DNA of 64,000 nucleotides from Strix aluco (Eukaryota > Chordata > Aves > Strigiformes > Strigidae): assembly GCF_031877795.1 (NCBI RefSeq), contig NC_133946.1, positions 12,375,144-12,439,143 on the forward strand, read 5' to 3'. Both the position numbers and the translations under genes were made by a program. How positions within the stretch are numbered: the stretch's first letter is position 1; each line of letters begins with the position of its first letter. The notes under the pieces were generated by a model. The model made no database searches. It was not told the DNA's origin and saw only the letters and a list, made by a program, of their open reading frames with translations. Shown piece after piece: positions 48,112-60,326 of the stretch.

Positions 48112-50095
48112 TTAAGCCTCTGTCCGAACAACTTTCTGAAACAGAAAGAGCAGTGAGTGTGGCATGCCAAAAGAGCAAAGAGCCAAGCTTAGCTCTGGTA
48201 CTTGGCCTAAACACCGAAGCGGTGACCTCTGGCAGAACTCGCTGAGGGCAAAGGCCGAGTCGCTCACCTGCGGGTGCTCGCCAGGTGCGAACGCTGGCAA
48301 AGAGCGAGTGTGTCACGTACCCCGAGTCTGATCTTGGCTCCGTCCCTAAAAACACACCTGCATGAAGCAGGCGCTGCTTCCGCGGGGGGAGTTAACATCG
48401 CCATAAATTCTAGCCAGCAAGAAAACCGGTTGTAGAGACCAGCTTTTGTGTAACCATCTCTCAAAGCATTTAGGAGCTTTGTGCTGGTGTGCAACCAAAG
48501 CTGAGGCCAAGGGGTGCTTAAGTTAAAGTATTTGGGTGCTCTTGGTCCAGAAGCTGGTACAAGGCTGCACGGTTCTAGACAGTTACGATCATAATAAAAC
48601 GAGTGAGTTACCAGCAGATCGACGAGGGCCTTTACGTGCGCAGGAGAAAGCTCATCGATACATTCCTTTAACGCTCCCAAAGCGGCTCCGGTCACATCGT
48701 CGACGTTGTACTGAGAGATCAGCCCAGCGTAGACCTGTTCCGCGGAGCCTTCAAGCAGTGTCAGAAGAAAACTGGGGACAACATCATGGGCAGAGCCAGC
48801 TCCTGCAGTGTGAGGGACAGAGTGGAGCCCAGCGAACAAACCTTTCACCCTTTAACCCCCTCCATGCCAGGAATGACATACACAGCACACTAGGATTTTG
48901 CTGAGCGTGTTCGCAGCTTTGCAGGCTTTTTTTTAAAGCTTTCAGAGCAATGGGGTGCCACTGCAGGATCTGCTCTGTTGCACAGGTCCCTTGGTGGAAT
49001 CCCTCCATTCGTGGATAACCTTCTGCTTGCTGGTCCTCAGCCCCTCTCCCTGCTTCTTCTCAAGCTTTGTGGGATTTTTTTAATCTTTTCCATGCATCTT
49101 TGCTTCCTTACGTTATTCCCCGTTCTCTAAACAGATACCAAAAAACGATTCAACTCCCTTCTCTGAATATATTCATGTGTTCATCACTTAGACTGTCTTA
49201 TCAGTGTACAGCATATTCCTGATCACCCTGCTGCTTCTCTTACTCTAATTGCACAGAACTGTATCTTGGTTAATGACCTCAGAGGAATTACCCAGGCTGC
49301 GAGTGCTGAATTACATTGCCTCTGTTTTCATATGCATTTTCACCTTCCAAGTTTACTTCTTTCCCCGTATTTATTTTCTGTTTTCTGACGCTTTGGCAGC
49401 AGTGTTGCCTCAGATTAGGCACCTTTGTGGGCTCAAGGAGCCAAGCCTAGAGGTGCTGTTAGGTGATGGTTGTGGTTACCCGTCATTAACTAACAGAGTA
49501 ATGTTGGGTTCGTTTTGCTGAAGGTTGAGTCTCCACATCTGCTCTTGCCCCTGGGAGCAGCAGGACAGATCCTCTAATCCAGGGCAGGTGCCTGTCCCAT
49601 GATGGGTTGTGTTGCCACCGACTGGCCCGACCCATCGCTTCGAAGCAGAGTCAGGGTGAGAACTCGAGCACTGGCCGTCGCATCGCAGAGACCAAATCTA
49701 CTCAGATGAGCCCCGCTGTGAGTGGCCAAGTGAAAAAAATCTGAGACCTTACATGAGCTGCTGTGATTAGTATTTTCTTGGAAGCCAGGTACCTAAATTT
49801 CCCTGTCATCACCAGAAGTCTTTGGTGGGAATCAAGGGGGCATCATTCCTGCCAGCAGGGCTGCAGCACGCTCGCTGCAAATTTTAAACGAGGCATCAAG
49901 ATGCCTTTCGGTTGCCTCCTAGAGTAGTTTCCACCAGGTGTTTTCATGGTACTCTGGGTAGTTCGAATACTTTGTGCAGAAGTTTAATGAGTTCACAGTT
50001 ATTTAAAAAAAATACATATTTTGTTTTAATTGGCAAAACTTACCAAGGGAGCTGCAGAGCACCATGGTGATGAGCAGAGCAGCAGTCAGCTTCAT
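48112..50095 (-). CDS. SCGB1C1: Small secretoglobin, SCGB1C1-like
   Basis: Secretoglobins are small secreted alpha-helical proteins of epithelia that dimerise around a hydrophobic pocket. Three exons: 50095-50044, 48802-48612, 48135-48112; 88 aa. Exon 1 encodes a signal peptide (MKLTAALLITMVLCSSL). Exon 2 encodes the four-helix domain with FLLTLLEGSAEQVYAGLISQ, YNVDD and KECIDELSPAHVKALVDLL. Exon 3 follows a strong acceptor (CTCTTTCTGTTTCAG) and codes KVVRTEA and the stop. The one-exon-per-part layout is typical of the family. The mature chain has a single cysteine, in ECID, matching the SCID motif of SCGB1C1 and unlike uteroglobin with its two terminal cysteines. Position beyond BET1L agrees with human SCGB1C1. 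Subfamily assignment is an inference from these two points. Confidence 0.85.
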
Positions 50096-50177
50096 CGCCG
50101 AGCGCCGCTTTCTGTCTGTGTGTGTGGAGCTGGGAGGGTCCGTGAGCGTCGGCTGCAGCTGGGCGCAGAAGGGCTGG

Positions 50178-50184
50178 GATATAT
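50178..50184 (-). promoter_or_regulatory. TATA-like box of secretoglobin gene
   Basis: GGATATATCC on the minus strand lies about 84 bases upstream of the secretoglobin ATG, allowing a leader of roughly 50-55 bases. There is no CpG island, consistent with a tissue-restricted promoter, unlike the other genes in the window. Confidence 0.5.
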
Positions 50185-50648
50185 CCGTGGGGAATTACGC
50201 AACGCGGCGCAGGAATGGGCCCGGCAGGTCACGCAGCTGCGCTAGAATTGGACCCAGGTCATGCTTGTTTGTGAAGTGGACAGATGAGAAATGTGGGTGA
50301 CCTCTGCTTTTGTGGCCGGCTGCCACATGAGCGTGGCGCTCCGCCGGGGAGGGTTCGCGCTGACATTGCCCGCGGGGTGCAGGGGTGGGTGCTCAGCACC
50401 AGGACTGAGATTGCTCCGTCCCATCAGGTGCAGAGCGGCAGAACCAGCCGCTGATAAATGCCATCGAGCCATTTCGTCCAAGGCACTTTCAAGCTCATTT
50501 ATTCCAGGCTTCTGACGTGATTTCATGCCGAACTGCTGCCACTTTTCTTGCATAATTATCCTTCTATTGTTTTCCCTGCTTCTCTTCTCTAATTCCAATT
50601 CTGCAGGGATTGACATGTCTTTATAAGCATCATGATCTGTGACCCGGA

Positions 50649-50651
<3 letters not shown>

Positions 50652-50680
<29 letters not shown>
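50652..50680. repeat. (TA)n microsatellite
   Basis: About 29 bases of uninterrupted TA repeat, likely length-polymorphic. Confidence 0.95.
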
Positions 50681-50684
<4 letters not shown>

Positions 50685-53600
50685 CACAGGCTGATGCATG
50701 GATGAAAATAACCACGCATTAAGGAAGAACATTTTTAATAGCTTCTCCTATACAGCTTTTCAGCCAAGTGCACACTGTTGAGACAAGGAGAAATTGCCTC
50801 TGTAAACTCCAAACTGGCAGCTGAAGCAGATATGTTGATAATCTTTGGAATAATATCACAGTGCCACTCCTGAACTTAAAGTGAAGCATGTTTTTAAGGT
50901 CAAAATGAACAGGCTGTTGGCCAGCTGAAGCGGCGTTCAGCACAGCTGGCTGATTCTTGAGTTGCAGAGCCAGCTCTGGTAGCTGGCAGGTGGGAAGGGC
51001 CAGGGGCCTCCTTCGCCTTTCCTCCCGTGTGGGGAAGGCCCAGCCGCTCTTCATCCTGCCCTGGGCTTCCCGGGGCTGGCAGAGCTCCTGGCACACGTGT
51101 GGGCCCCGCTACAGCCCAAAGAGGGGTGGGGTAAGGAGCTTGGGAGAGTGAAGCTCAGATCCGTGGACGTTCCCAGTAGGATGCGTGGGCTATTACTGAC
51201 TTTGTGGCGCCAAGTTCTGCTGTAATTACCTACTGAAATCTGAAATTACCCTGGCAGAAGGGAAGCAGTAATGGCAGTGCACGTCTTGGAACAAAATGAG
51301 ACAGGAGAAAGAAAGCGTCTTCCTGTGGACATGGGGTGTCCTCCCTTCTGACTCCTCCTCTAGGAAAGAGCCTCCCCTGGAAATGTTGGGAGTCGCTTTC
51401 TGCAAAAGGAAGAGCTCTGCGTGATTACACGTGTGACGATCAACCCTCCTGGGGTCAGGATGTCATCTGATGGCTCTCGGGTAATAAGCAATGCTGCACA
51501 CTCAGCATATCCCCGCTGTGAGAAAGGAGGAGGCGGTAGATCTTACAGGGCCACATCTTCAGCTGAAAAAATAGAGTATTGCAGCAAATAAAATGGGGGG
51601 AGGCTTTTCTGAATGATTCAGCCACCACGCATGTAAGTTATGACTGTAAAATGATATGACCACGCTATTGCAAAGACTACAAATTTTCTCCTATCTCCTT
51701 TCCCCCCACAAGCATCAGAAAAGCGTGCTTTACCTCTGAGATCTTCCATATTCCATGTGCAACCCACAGCATTTGAAAGAAACGCATCTCCTCTGCTGTA
51801 CAGATGATCCCCTTCAGCATCCGTGCTGAACAGCTCTGCCGAGGTCTCCCCGTGGATTTGTCTGCGTAGTCTTGAGGAACTTTATATCTCAGGTTGTTAT
51901 TTTGTCATTACACCTTGTTTTTAGCAAAGTCCATTGGCACTCGGGTAAAATGTGATGAAGTAGTGGAGGCACCTGAAAGATAACAGGTCCCCCACTTCCC
52001 TCTTAAAATGTTTGGTGGTTGTGGAGGGGTGTCCAGGGCCTCAAGGGATGGTTGGAGGATATAGTTTATTTTTAGATGGGTGTGAAGAACTATGTAAACT
52101 GTGAATACCTGTTGACCTTCATATAGGACTGTAAAAATATATTATTTTAGTTTTTTTATGATGTGAAGTTGATTGTCTAGGTGACTACAGTACTGAAATC
52201 TGAAATTACAATATAAAATTCCTTCCTGAAAATGTTCTCATTAGATTTTTGTGCCATTTTGGGGGCAGGTTGGCAGTAGAGGATTTCAAGTTGTAAGGGC
52301 TTAGAGAGCGTTAACAAAGTCTTGAGGTTCATTCTCCAGGGGCTTTTCCCTCTCCTGAGGTTGGGTGGGTGGCTGTTTCCCACCCACAGCCCCGGGGCTC
52401 CCTGCCGAGCAGAGGTGGGTACCCGGTGGGTGTCAGAGTGCTGCAGGCTGTAAGGAAGGGTGGCAGCCCGGCAGCTGGCAGAGGACCGCTACCTCCAGGG
52501 TGTGTAAAATTTAGGGATCGGTCCCGTGCTTTGGACAGGTGTGATCGGCTGCTGCTTACCTGGACTTCAGGTGTGACGCGCTGGGGACTCCCTGGCTGTC
52601 CTTGGGTGGACGCGCAGCTCGGGGGGGTTTGCAGAGGCTGCTCTGGGTGCTCTTCCCCTCAGGATCGGGTCTATTTGCTTGGGTTTATCTTTCTAATTTA
52701 AATTAGAAGACTGGGGGCTTCTCTGTTTTGCGCTCCAACATGTCTATGCGGCAGTCGGAATTTCCTAGGGTGCAGAAAAGCTCCTTCACGGGTTTTTGAG
52801 GGTGTTCAGAGACAGGAGTGAGCAAAGTGCCGTTTGGGGTGGGCTGTGTGCTCTGGGTAATACACCAACGCGTTCCTCTGCAGCACGAGCAGACACCACG
52901 CAGTCCTCGGGATGTTTTTATGTGTTGTAAATGTGGAATTTCTTGGCAGAGAATTCCAGAGAAGGGGAAAGGGGTTTTATTTTCCTTTTCGCTTAGGAAA
53001 TGGCTCCTGTTTAGCCAGGAGCAAGCAGAGCCGCTGCATAGGGCAGGACCGAGGGATCTTATCGGCCACTTGTCTTCAGTCTTCGTGCTTATTCATTATG
53101 CTTTAAAAGAAAAAAGTGTTTGACTGATGAAATAATAAACATGGTCTCAGAAGGCATCTGCCAGGGCTTGTACCTTTGGCTCTGCTCCCTCGCAGCATCG
53201 CTGCTGGGGCAGCCAGCGCAGGGCCACGCGCTGCCCCGTCCCCCCCAGCCCAGCTCCCCACCGCGCCGCGCTCAGGAGGTCCGGCCGCCTGAAACGGGAC
53301 CCAGGCTCAGTCCGTGCTTCGGGCTGTGCCCCTTCAGTTTCTAAGCTGCAAGTTTAAGGAATTCAGTTTGAAGAGCTGTGGGGAGGTTTCACCACCAGCT
53401 GGCCTGGCAGGAGCTTCTCCCGATTTTTGCAGCCCTGGAGCGAATCCCACTGGGAGTGAACAACAAGAGTGCCCTTGAAAATGAGGTATTTTTTTCATGT
53501 TCTTCTGGTTTTAAACAAAGCATGTATATAATTCTGTTTTAAAAGAACATGAATTTCAGATTTGCCTCAATTAGTGACAAGCAGCTTAATGAGGTCTGTG

Positions 53601-54794
53601 ATGAATGGGAGGGGAGTACATCCTTTCATGGCGAACGCATCCTGTTATTATCTTTGTGCTGGAAATATGGCACTAAATACCCCCATTCCGGTTGCAGGGA
53701 CACAGCAGCGCGGTGGGGTGGCGGCGCTGCACACAACCCGCCTGGCTTTCGCGAGTTGAACCCGTCCTTATTCCAAGCACGAGCAATTCTCTGGGCACAG
53801 GCTGCCCTGGGAGCTTTCGGAGTCTCCTTCCTTGGGTTACCCACAACGCTCTCTTGTGTGACAAATGGTCCAAGAAAAGAGAGTGCTCAGCACTCACTTT
53901 GTAAAAATCCATCAGTTTTTCCTCGAGAATGATTCCTGTTTTCATTGTGCATAACTTAGTATAATTACATGACAACTGCAGTGGCATGGCACTTGTTCAC
54001 CTGATAACTATAGAGGTTAATGTATATATGTTTCAGCAACTGCTTTTCTCACATGAGTTAGCCAGCTGGTAAGGATGATTGCAAAACAAATTATCAAATC
54101 CTACGTTTTAATAAGATTAGTAAACAAAGACAGGTTTTTATTTTACTTTATTGTAATGAGAAACCAAAATTATTTTGAAATACGGTACCTGAAAAATACA
54201 GTACCATTGTAAACGTGGAGCTGAAAATGCATTGTTGGCATGGCAAAAAGATGGCTTTGTTGCATACAGTCTAGAACATTCTATTTTTTTGGTGGCAGAT
54301 GTTGTTTAGTCTGAGAAAAAGCTCAAGGTTCTTGGTGCAGCTTTGGGAGAAGGGATGAAAGTACACAAAGAGCTGGGTTACCGCTGTCAGGCTGCGGCTG
54401 GAGCGGGGTCACGGGTCCGAGGTGCTTGTGGGTGAACCAGGTACTTCAGGCTGGATGCGATAAGATTCCCCACGTCTCTACGCTGTGTGTGACAGAATCT
54501 GCGTCGTGACACAGTCGTGCCTGTGAACAGGGGCTGGACCACGTCAGAAACGTGCTCACGTCTTTATGGTTGGTGGCTGCTCTCTTTGGAAGCTGGGCTG
54601 TAAGGTCCCGGAGCGGCAGTTGAGCACATCTGCACTTGTTGGATTGAGAGGAGAGAGGTGGTGGAAGCACTGGCAAAACCCCAGCCTGGTCCTGTGCCTG
54701 CTAGGAAAGAAAAGGTAATTTGGGTGGTTTTACTGAGAGAGCACGAGGAAGCAAAGATCTAATCCAAAAGTAAAGGTCTAATCCAGCAGCTGGG

Positions 54795-55085
54795 TCTAAT
54801 CTCCAGCCTGGAGAAGACTCCAGAGGGATCTTTCACAGCATATCTCAATACCTGCAGGGAGGGTGCAAAGACCACGGAGCTGTGGTGCCCAGTGGCAGCA
54901 GGCAGAGGCTGACACACAGGAGGGTCCCTCGGCATCAGGAAACCCCTTTTCCCCACTGGCACAGGGTGCTCAGAGCTTTTGGAGCTCCATCCCCGGAGAT
55001 ACTCAGAGGCTGCTGGTGATGGTCCTGTTGGACCCGCTGGCTCCCAGAGGCCCCTTCCCAGCTCAACCAGTCTGGGATTCAGTGG
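54795..55085 (+). mobile_element. CR1 LINE 3' fragment
   Basis: The order 'tccagcctggagaagactcc', 'acctgcagggagggtgcaaa', 'gctccatccccggagatact' and 'ccttcccagctcaaccagtc' followed by 'tgggattc' matches CR1 3' blocks in plus orientation, moderately diverged. Confidence 0.85.
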
Positions 55086-58000
55086 ATCATTCCTGTGCTG
55101 GGTGCGTGGGTCCTCAGTGCTGCTGTTACTGAGGGGCTCAGTGCTCTCAAAAGGGGAGACTGCAAAAAAATCACATGTCCTATTCTCCATTACCCCCAAA
55201 AAAGAAGAAAGCTCCCCGTGAAAGATGTGTTTGCACAAAAATAAGCTTCTAGAGTCCCTAAAAAGACCCATCATGGCCCTGGAGACAGGAAACAGTATTT
55301 GGAAATATGTATCCCTTGGCAAGGACCGCTAATCTGGATTTTCGTTGTAAGCTACTTAATGTCGTTCAGGGATTTGTCTAAAAGCGTTTGTTTTAGTTTT
55401 CCTACTGCTGGCAATATTGTCAGCAATCAGGTCACTAGAATCCATTTTAATTAATACTAATATTTAATCCTGAACAATCAAAAGGTAAAGTCTGGGTCCA
55501 AACTGTATCGGCGAGACCCCTGTGTACTTTGGAGCGCGTCCCGTGGCGTGCCAGCTCAGGGAAAGCTGCCCTCTGCCCCGAGTGCACGGAGCTGACAAAC
55601 TGAGGACCGTGAGAAGGGGAGGATGTGAAAACGATAGGATTTAGCATCTGCTTTCTCATACAGCCTTTCCTCTGTCCCAGCACAGTCCCCTGCAAGGACA
55701 GCAGGGGTTACCTGCTCACTTCTGGGCCGCTGCTGAGCTCCGTCCGTGCCGCTCCAGGCCAGCGCCGCGTTCCCCGGGGAGCATCCGACTGGGACAGGCA
55801 GGGTCTGCTGCCCCCGGGGCGAGGGGACGGGATGATGACAGCCAAGGGAAATGCTTGGCAGGGCTATAAATCACAAGCAGCACCTCGTGCTCCTCTGGCG
55901 TTCCTGTAGCCTTGGGTTTAGTCTTTACACCATGAATAAGTCTTGAGATTTAGTGAGGATGTAGGTACAGATCTCTTGGGACACACGCGAGGCCTCCACG
56001 TCCACCTGACAGCTTCTCTGCCGTCTGCCCATTCCCCTCCCCTGCAGCACCATCAGCTCATGAAGCCACCGGGTCCTGCCAACGCCGCCACAGCTGTTTG
56101 CTGAGCACACCCCAGCCTCCCCACGGAGAAGCCAGGTCTCACTGCCGAGTCAGGGACAACCTGGACGACCTGGAGAGTTCAGTAGCAGCTCTCCTTCTCC
56201 TTCTGCGGCTGGTAGAGAGGGAGGGTGGCAGGAAGGGATTGCGGCTGGAGGCAACAGTTATTTTCATGACTTCCTGGTGTTAAGACATGGGTAAATTTTA
56301 ACAAATTTGCTGTTGGAAACACTGTGGTTCATGAAAGTAGGTGATGAATGATATTTTGTTGGGTTGTGCCTCTTGGCTGGTGCAGGCTGGATAATCTAGA
56401 AAGCACGCAGATAAAAATATTAACTGCTTAATTCTCACTTATAATCCAGACATTGAAAGGTTTAGCCACTGGCTTGTCTTACAACAGATCAGCACAGAAG
56501 CTTCTGCAGCACCTCTTCAGGGGCTTTCCTTCCTCATCTTTAGGGTGCCAGGTGGTTGGGCCGGGTCCCGATTCCTGCGCGCTCTCCCGCCTCAGGGCTG
56601 CGCAGCAGCATGGGCTGGGGAAAATGCAGCATGAAACCCTCTGTAAACGCATCTCTAGGGCATTTTGTTTTCATTTCTAGGAACTCTTCCTGCTTCTGCT
56701 TTGCGGAAGGGACCCTGGAACTAAAGCTGTTGTGTTTCAGTGGCAGCACAGAGGAGGTCAGGAGCAGGACACAGCTCCAGACTCCGCCAGGTAAGGGGTT
56801 TATTTCCATGACAGCAAGGCCGGCCAGAGCCGAGCCTCCTGCGCCATTCCCACATTTCCTGTGCTGTTCCCACATTTCCTGTGCTTCCAGAACCATCCAA
56901 CCTACCTAGGAGGGGAAAGCAGACAGGCACATACCGCTCCTGTTCCCCCAGCCCCAAGGAGTATTTCTGGCAGTGCCGTGGTTCTCACTTCGTACCAAAC
57001 ACAAAGCTAAACTTCACTTTGGTTTCCTTTTATTTTGTTCCCAGGTGCATGCCACTTTTACTCTTTTGCAACCATTTTGCACGCTGTTTTCTGGTATCCT
57101 GCAGGCTACTCCTCATCCACAGCAGCTCACAGGCTGCAAAACGCTGGTCCTGGGCTGTAGCCACAGAGAACGACGTTAGTTGTGGGTTTGAGGCTGCATC
57201 TGGAAAGGAACTCTGAAGCCAAATCCCCTCCCGAGATCTCAGAGCTCAACCTTCCTGCAGGACGTGAGACCTACAGCTGCCTTATCAGTGAGTGATTTAG
57301 GCTAAAGGCACACAGAAAAAGGCTTAATAAACACAGTGTTCTCAAGGCAAGAAGCAGCAGAATTAGGCTTGACCTGCCCCAGGGGGATGGTTGATGTGTT
57401 TGTTGTTCCAGGGTCAGTGCTTTGGGCAGCTGCCCGCCGCAGGAGGAAGGTGCTGCTGGCGCTGGGGAGTGGGAAGCTGCGAGCGGTTAGAGAAGCTGCT
57501 TTCACCAGCACAGGCAGTTTCCTCCCAGTGTCATTTCGATGGGGGGAGAGGAGGGACCCACGTTCAGGCCTTTGTGGAGAGTCCTCCCCCCACATCTCCA
57601 CTGACCCCCACAAGGGACACAGCCCCTAAGCCGGGCCTGCGGCTGCGCTCTCTCTTTAACACCCAGACAGGAACCAGGGCAGCTCCAATTTCTTCAGACG
57701 TTCCCGTTTCCCCCCACCACTGCGAATCCCCACCCTGGTTTGGCTGCCAGGCGCCGGTTTGGTGCTGAGCAAGGAGCTACCCTGGCCAGGACTGTTCTCC
57801 TGGGCCACAGCCCTGTCCTCCCATGAAGGACCCAGAAAAGCATCAGCCACAAAAAACAGTTGCAGGGCAGCCACATCTGCCAGATTTAATCCAAAGGATA
57901 AAGGATACTCAGAGGGTTAATGTAGCAAAGGGAACACCAGTGCAAGTCCTAAACGTAAACCAAACCTCAGCAAGGCTCTGGCTGGGATGGCAAGCTCTCA

Positions 58001-58400
58001 TTGGGTGCTTGAAAGTGATTTTTAATAGTCCTATTTACTTGAAACTTGCTTTTCTTGCTAGATTTCCAGCACCTCTGGACCCAAAGAGGATTGGGATCCC
58101 ACCTGAAACCAAACCTGGAGGAAAGGCTCTGAAAAGCTGCCCCTGGGCAGGAGACTCATCTGGGGCAGGACCTGTGGCGGGGGCAGCGTGAACTGGGAGT
58201 CCAGCCTGACCAGAAACAGGTGGGAGAGGCTGGGGAGAGGCTGCTGGGCAGGCAGAGTAACAGGAGAAATACCTGAATCAGGAGTGAAAATGTCTTTCTT
58301 AAAATCTTGAGGTTGTAATTCCCTGGGATTTCTACTTGTGGTTTTTTGTTTGTGTGTTTTTAAATGCCAGTGCTGCAGTTGTGCTGTGACTGAAGTTCTC

Positions 58401-58414
58401 GCGCCACCTGCTGG
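58401..58414 (-). promoter_or_regulatory. CTCF-like core motif
   Basis: On the minus strand the sequence reads CCAGCAGGTGGCGC, a full match to the CCASYAGRKGGCRS core. It lies in the spacer between the secretoglobin and INCENP and could mark a domain boundary. Binding is not demonstrable from sequence. Confidence 0.5.
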
Positions 58415-60218
58415 TGGCAAGTCCGAGTATTTTCTAGACTTGTACAAGTAGTGAATTACAGGGATGTAGGGTTCCTTCAAGATGAATTCAGGTCATGTAT
58501 TCCTCAGCAACATATCATCATGCCAGACTGTCCCTCTTCCCATTTCCAGAAACAGAAGGAAGAAAAACTAGTCAGCAAATTCTGCAGGGTTGCCAAACAC
58601 AGATATTTTCCGCGGGAGTTACGAAGTTCTTCCTCAACAGAACATTCCTGTCTTAAGGAAACAGTGCAAAAAGCAACTCAAAAGGACACATCCCAAAATA
58701 CCGTAGATTTGTCTAATCAAAAGCTATGATGAATCCGTAAGAAGAGACCAGAGGAGATGATTTAACTCACTTTTATCAAATTCAGACATTCAAATAGCAA
58801 TCAACTTTAAAGTTTTTTCCCATTTCAGCAAGCTTTCTTACAAAAAGGTTACATTCACCCTAAGATACAAAACTCAATCTACAGAGCGTCTATCAAAGCA
58901 CAGTCCCCTCGCAGATACAAACACGGACCAAAGCAGAGCATCTAGCAGTTATGTATTTAAATATAAAACCCCACATCACTGTAAAGCCATTCGCTTGCAA
59001 ACAGTTCATGAACTACAGCACGAGGAAAGGTCGAAGCCTCCTCCCGTGCTGCAGAATCTCCGTACAGTGATTTCGAAGGACCGAGTTGTGTGTACACAAA
59101 CATGCTTTTCAGTCTCTTGCTTACTGGAATCGCAGCCACGAAACGCTCACCCGACTTTAAAACAAATCAAGCCGCAAGGAAAGATGAACCTGAGGTAAGA
59201 ACCATGGGGGGTGTCTAATTTGCAGAAGCCAGACTTCCACAGCAACCTACAGAAACAAAAGTAACTGTTTCCCTTAAAATCTTCCAGTAAGTACTGTCCT
59301 ACTGAGACCTCTCGCCATACAGGAGCCTGTCAGAGAAAACAAGTGTCTGTGCCATTTACGAGTCTGGTGTGGAAAGAATGTCTAAAACATCAAGTGCTCT
59401 TGGAAATGAAATTCTAAGCCGATATTTTGCTGTTCAGAGGGAACTGTTTTGGTAACAGCACATTTGACACTGTCTTACAGAATGTGTAGTGCGAAACAGG
59501 CCTAGAAATCAAACCAGCTTTGATGCTGAACAAAGGAAACGGCCAAGGGGAGAAAAGTCCAGTCCAGTCGATGCCACAGCCATGGAATTTAAATTAGAGA
59601 GACAAAATTCTACCAGAACCTTTGTACAATTTCTCTTAAAGCCTAGACCAAAGCTGCCTTCCACTCCTCTGGGTATTCCTGGAGATAGGGTTACACCCAA
59701 GGTCACCTCCCTCTCTCCAGCACCTGAAGAAAGGTCGATAAAATTTGTTTTTCAGCTGGAGCTGCAGCACCATCAGCATCACCGCAGCTCACGCACACAA
59801 CGGCACCAGGCGTTGGCATAAAGCGTGTTGCTGAAAAATGGAACAGTGAAGCCCCTTTGCGATTTGAGGAGATGACAAAGACCCCCCGCACTGATCTCGG
59901 ACTCCTGGGGAACGCCAGTGGCGCCCGTTCGGGTCTGACCGTGACACACGCAGTGGCCTCAGCGCTACAAGTCCTCTGGCTTCGGCCACGGACAGACAGA
60001 CGGACAGCTCCCAGCCCTGCCTGGGGAGGGGAGGGTCATACAGCTTTCAGGGATGCACTCTCCCAACCTAGAGGTCTGAATCTTTGCCAGCTTAAAGCTA
60101 CGGTAAAAGGAAATGCATCGTTCTGAGGCGGTATCTCCCAAAAGCTTCCTGTTTTGCCTAACAGGGAGAAAATAAGCCCTGAAAACAGAAAATGCAAGAG
60201 GCCCAGTAAGAGCTGACA

Positions 60219-60224
60219 TTTATT
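60219..60224 (-). terminator. INCENP polyadenylation signal
   Basis: AATAAA on the minus strand about 105 bases past the INCENP stop, giving a short 3' UTR ending near 60200. Confidence 0.6.
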
Positions 60225-60326
60225 CCACGCTAATACCTAAAGATTTACGGATACTGAACAACTCTTTTCTCACCTAGAGACAGAAGCGCACACCCCCTGC
60301 TCTGCAAGAAAGAGCCTCTGCCCACC

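Larger units (their letters stand above)
50190..60195. other. 10-kb spacer, no gene recognised
   Basis: No exon of a known family was found on either strand between the secretoglobin and INCENP. Recognised items are a TA microsatellite (50652-50680), a CR1 end (54795-55085), an 18-base tandem doublet near 56845-56880 and a CTCF-like motif (58401-58414). Short open frames here have no splice or family support. Confidence 0.55.

Noticed and set aside
48346-48357. Alternative secretoglobin terminal exon coding V-C-F and a stop
   Set aside because: Its acceptor has a poor pyrimidine tract. The exon at 48135-48112 has a strong tract and codes KVVRTEA, a length close to the human SCGB1C1 tail.
48112-50095. 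Assignment of the secretoglobin to uteroglobin (SCGB1A1)
   Set aside because: Uteroglobin has cysteines near both ends of the mature chain. This protein has one, in the ECID motif, as in SCGB1C1.
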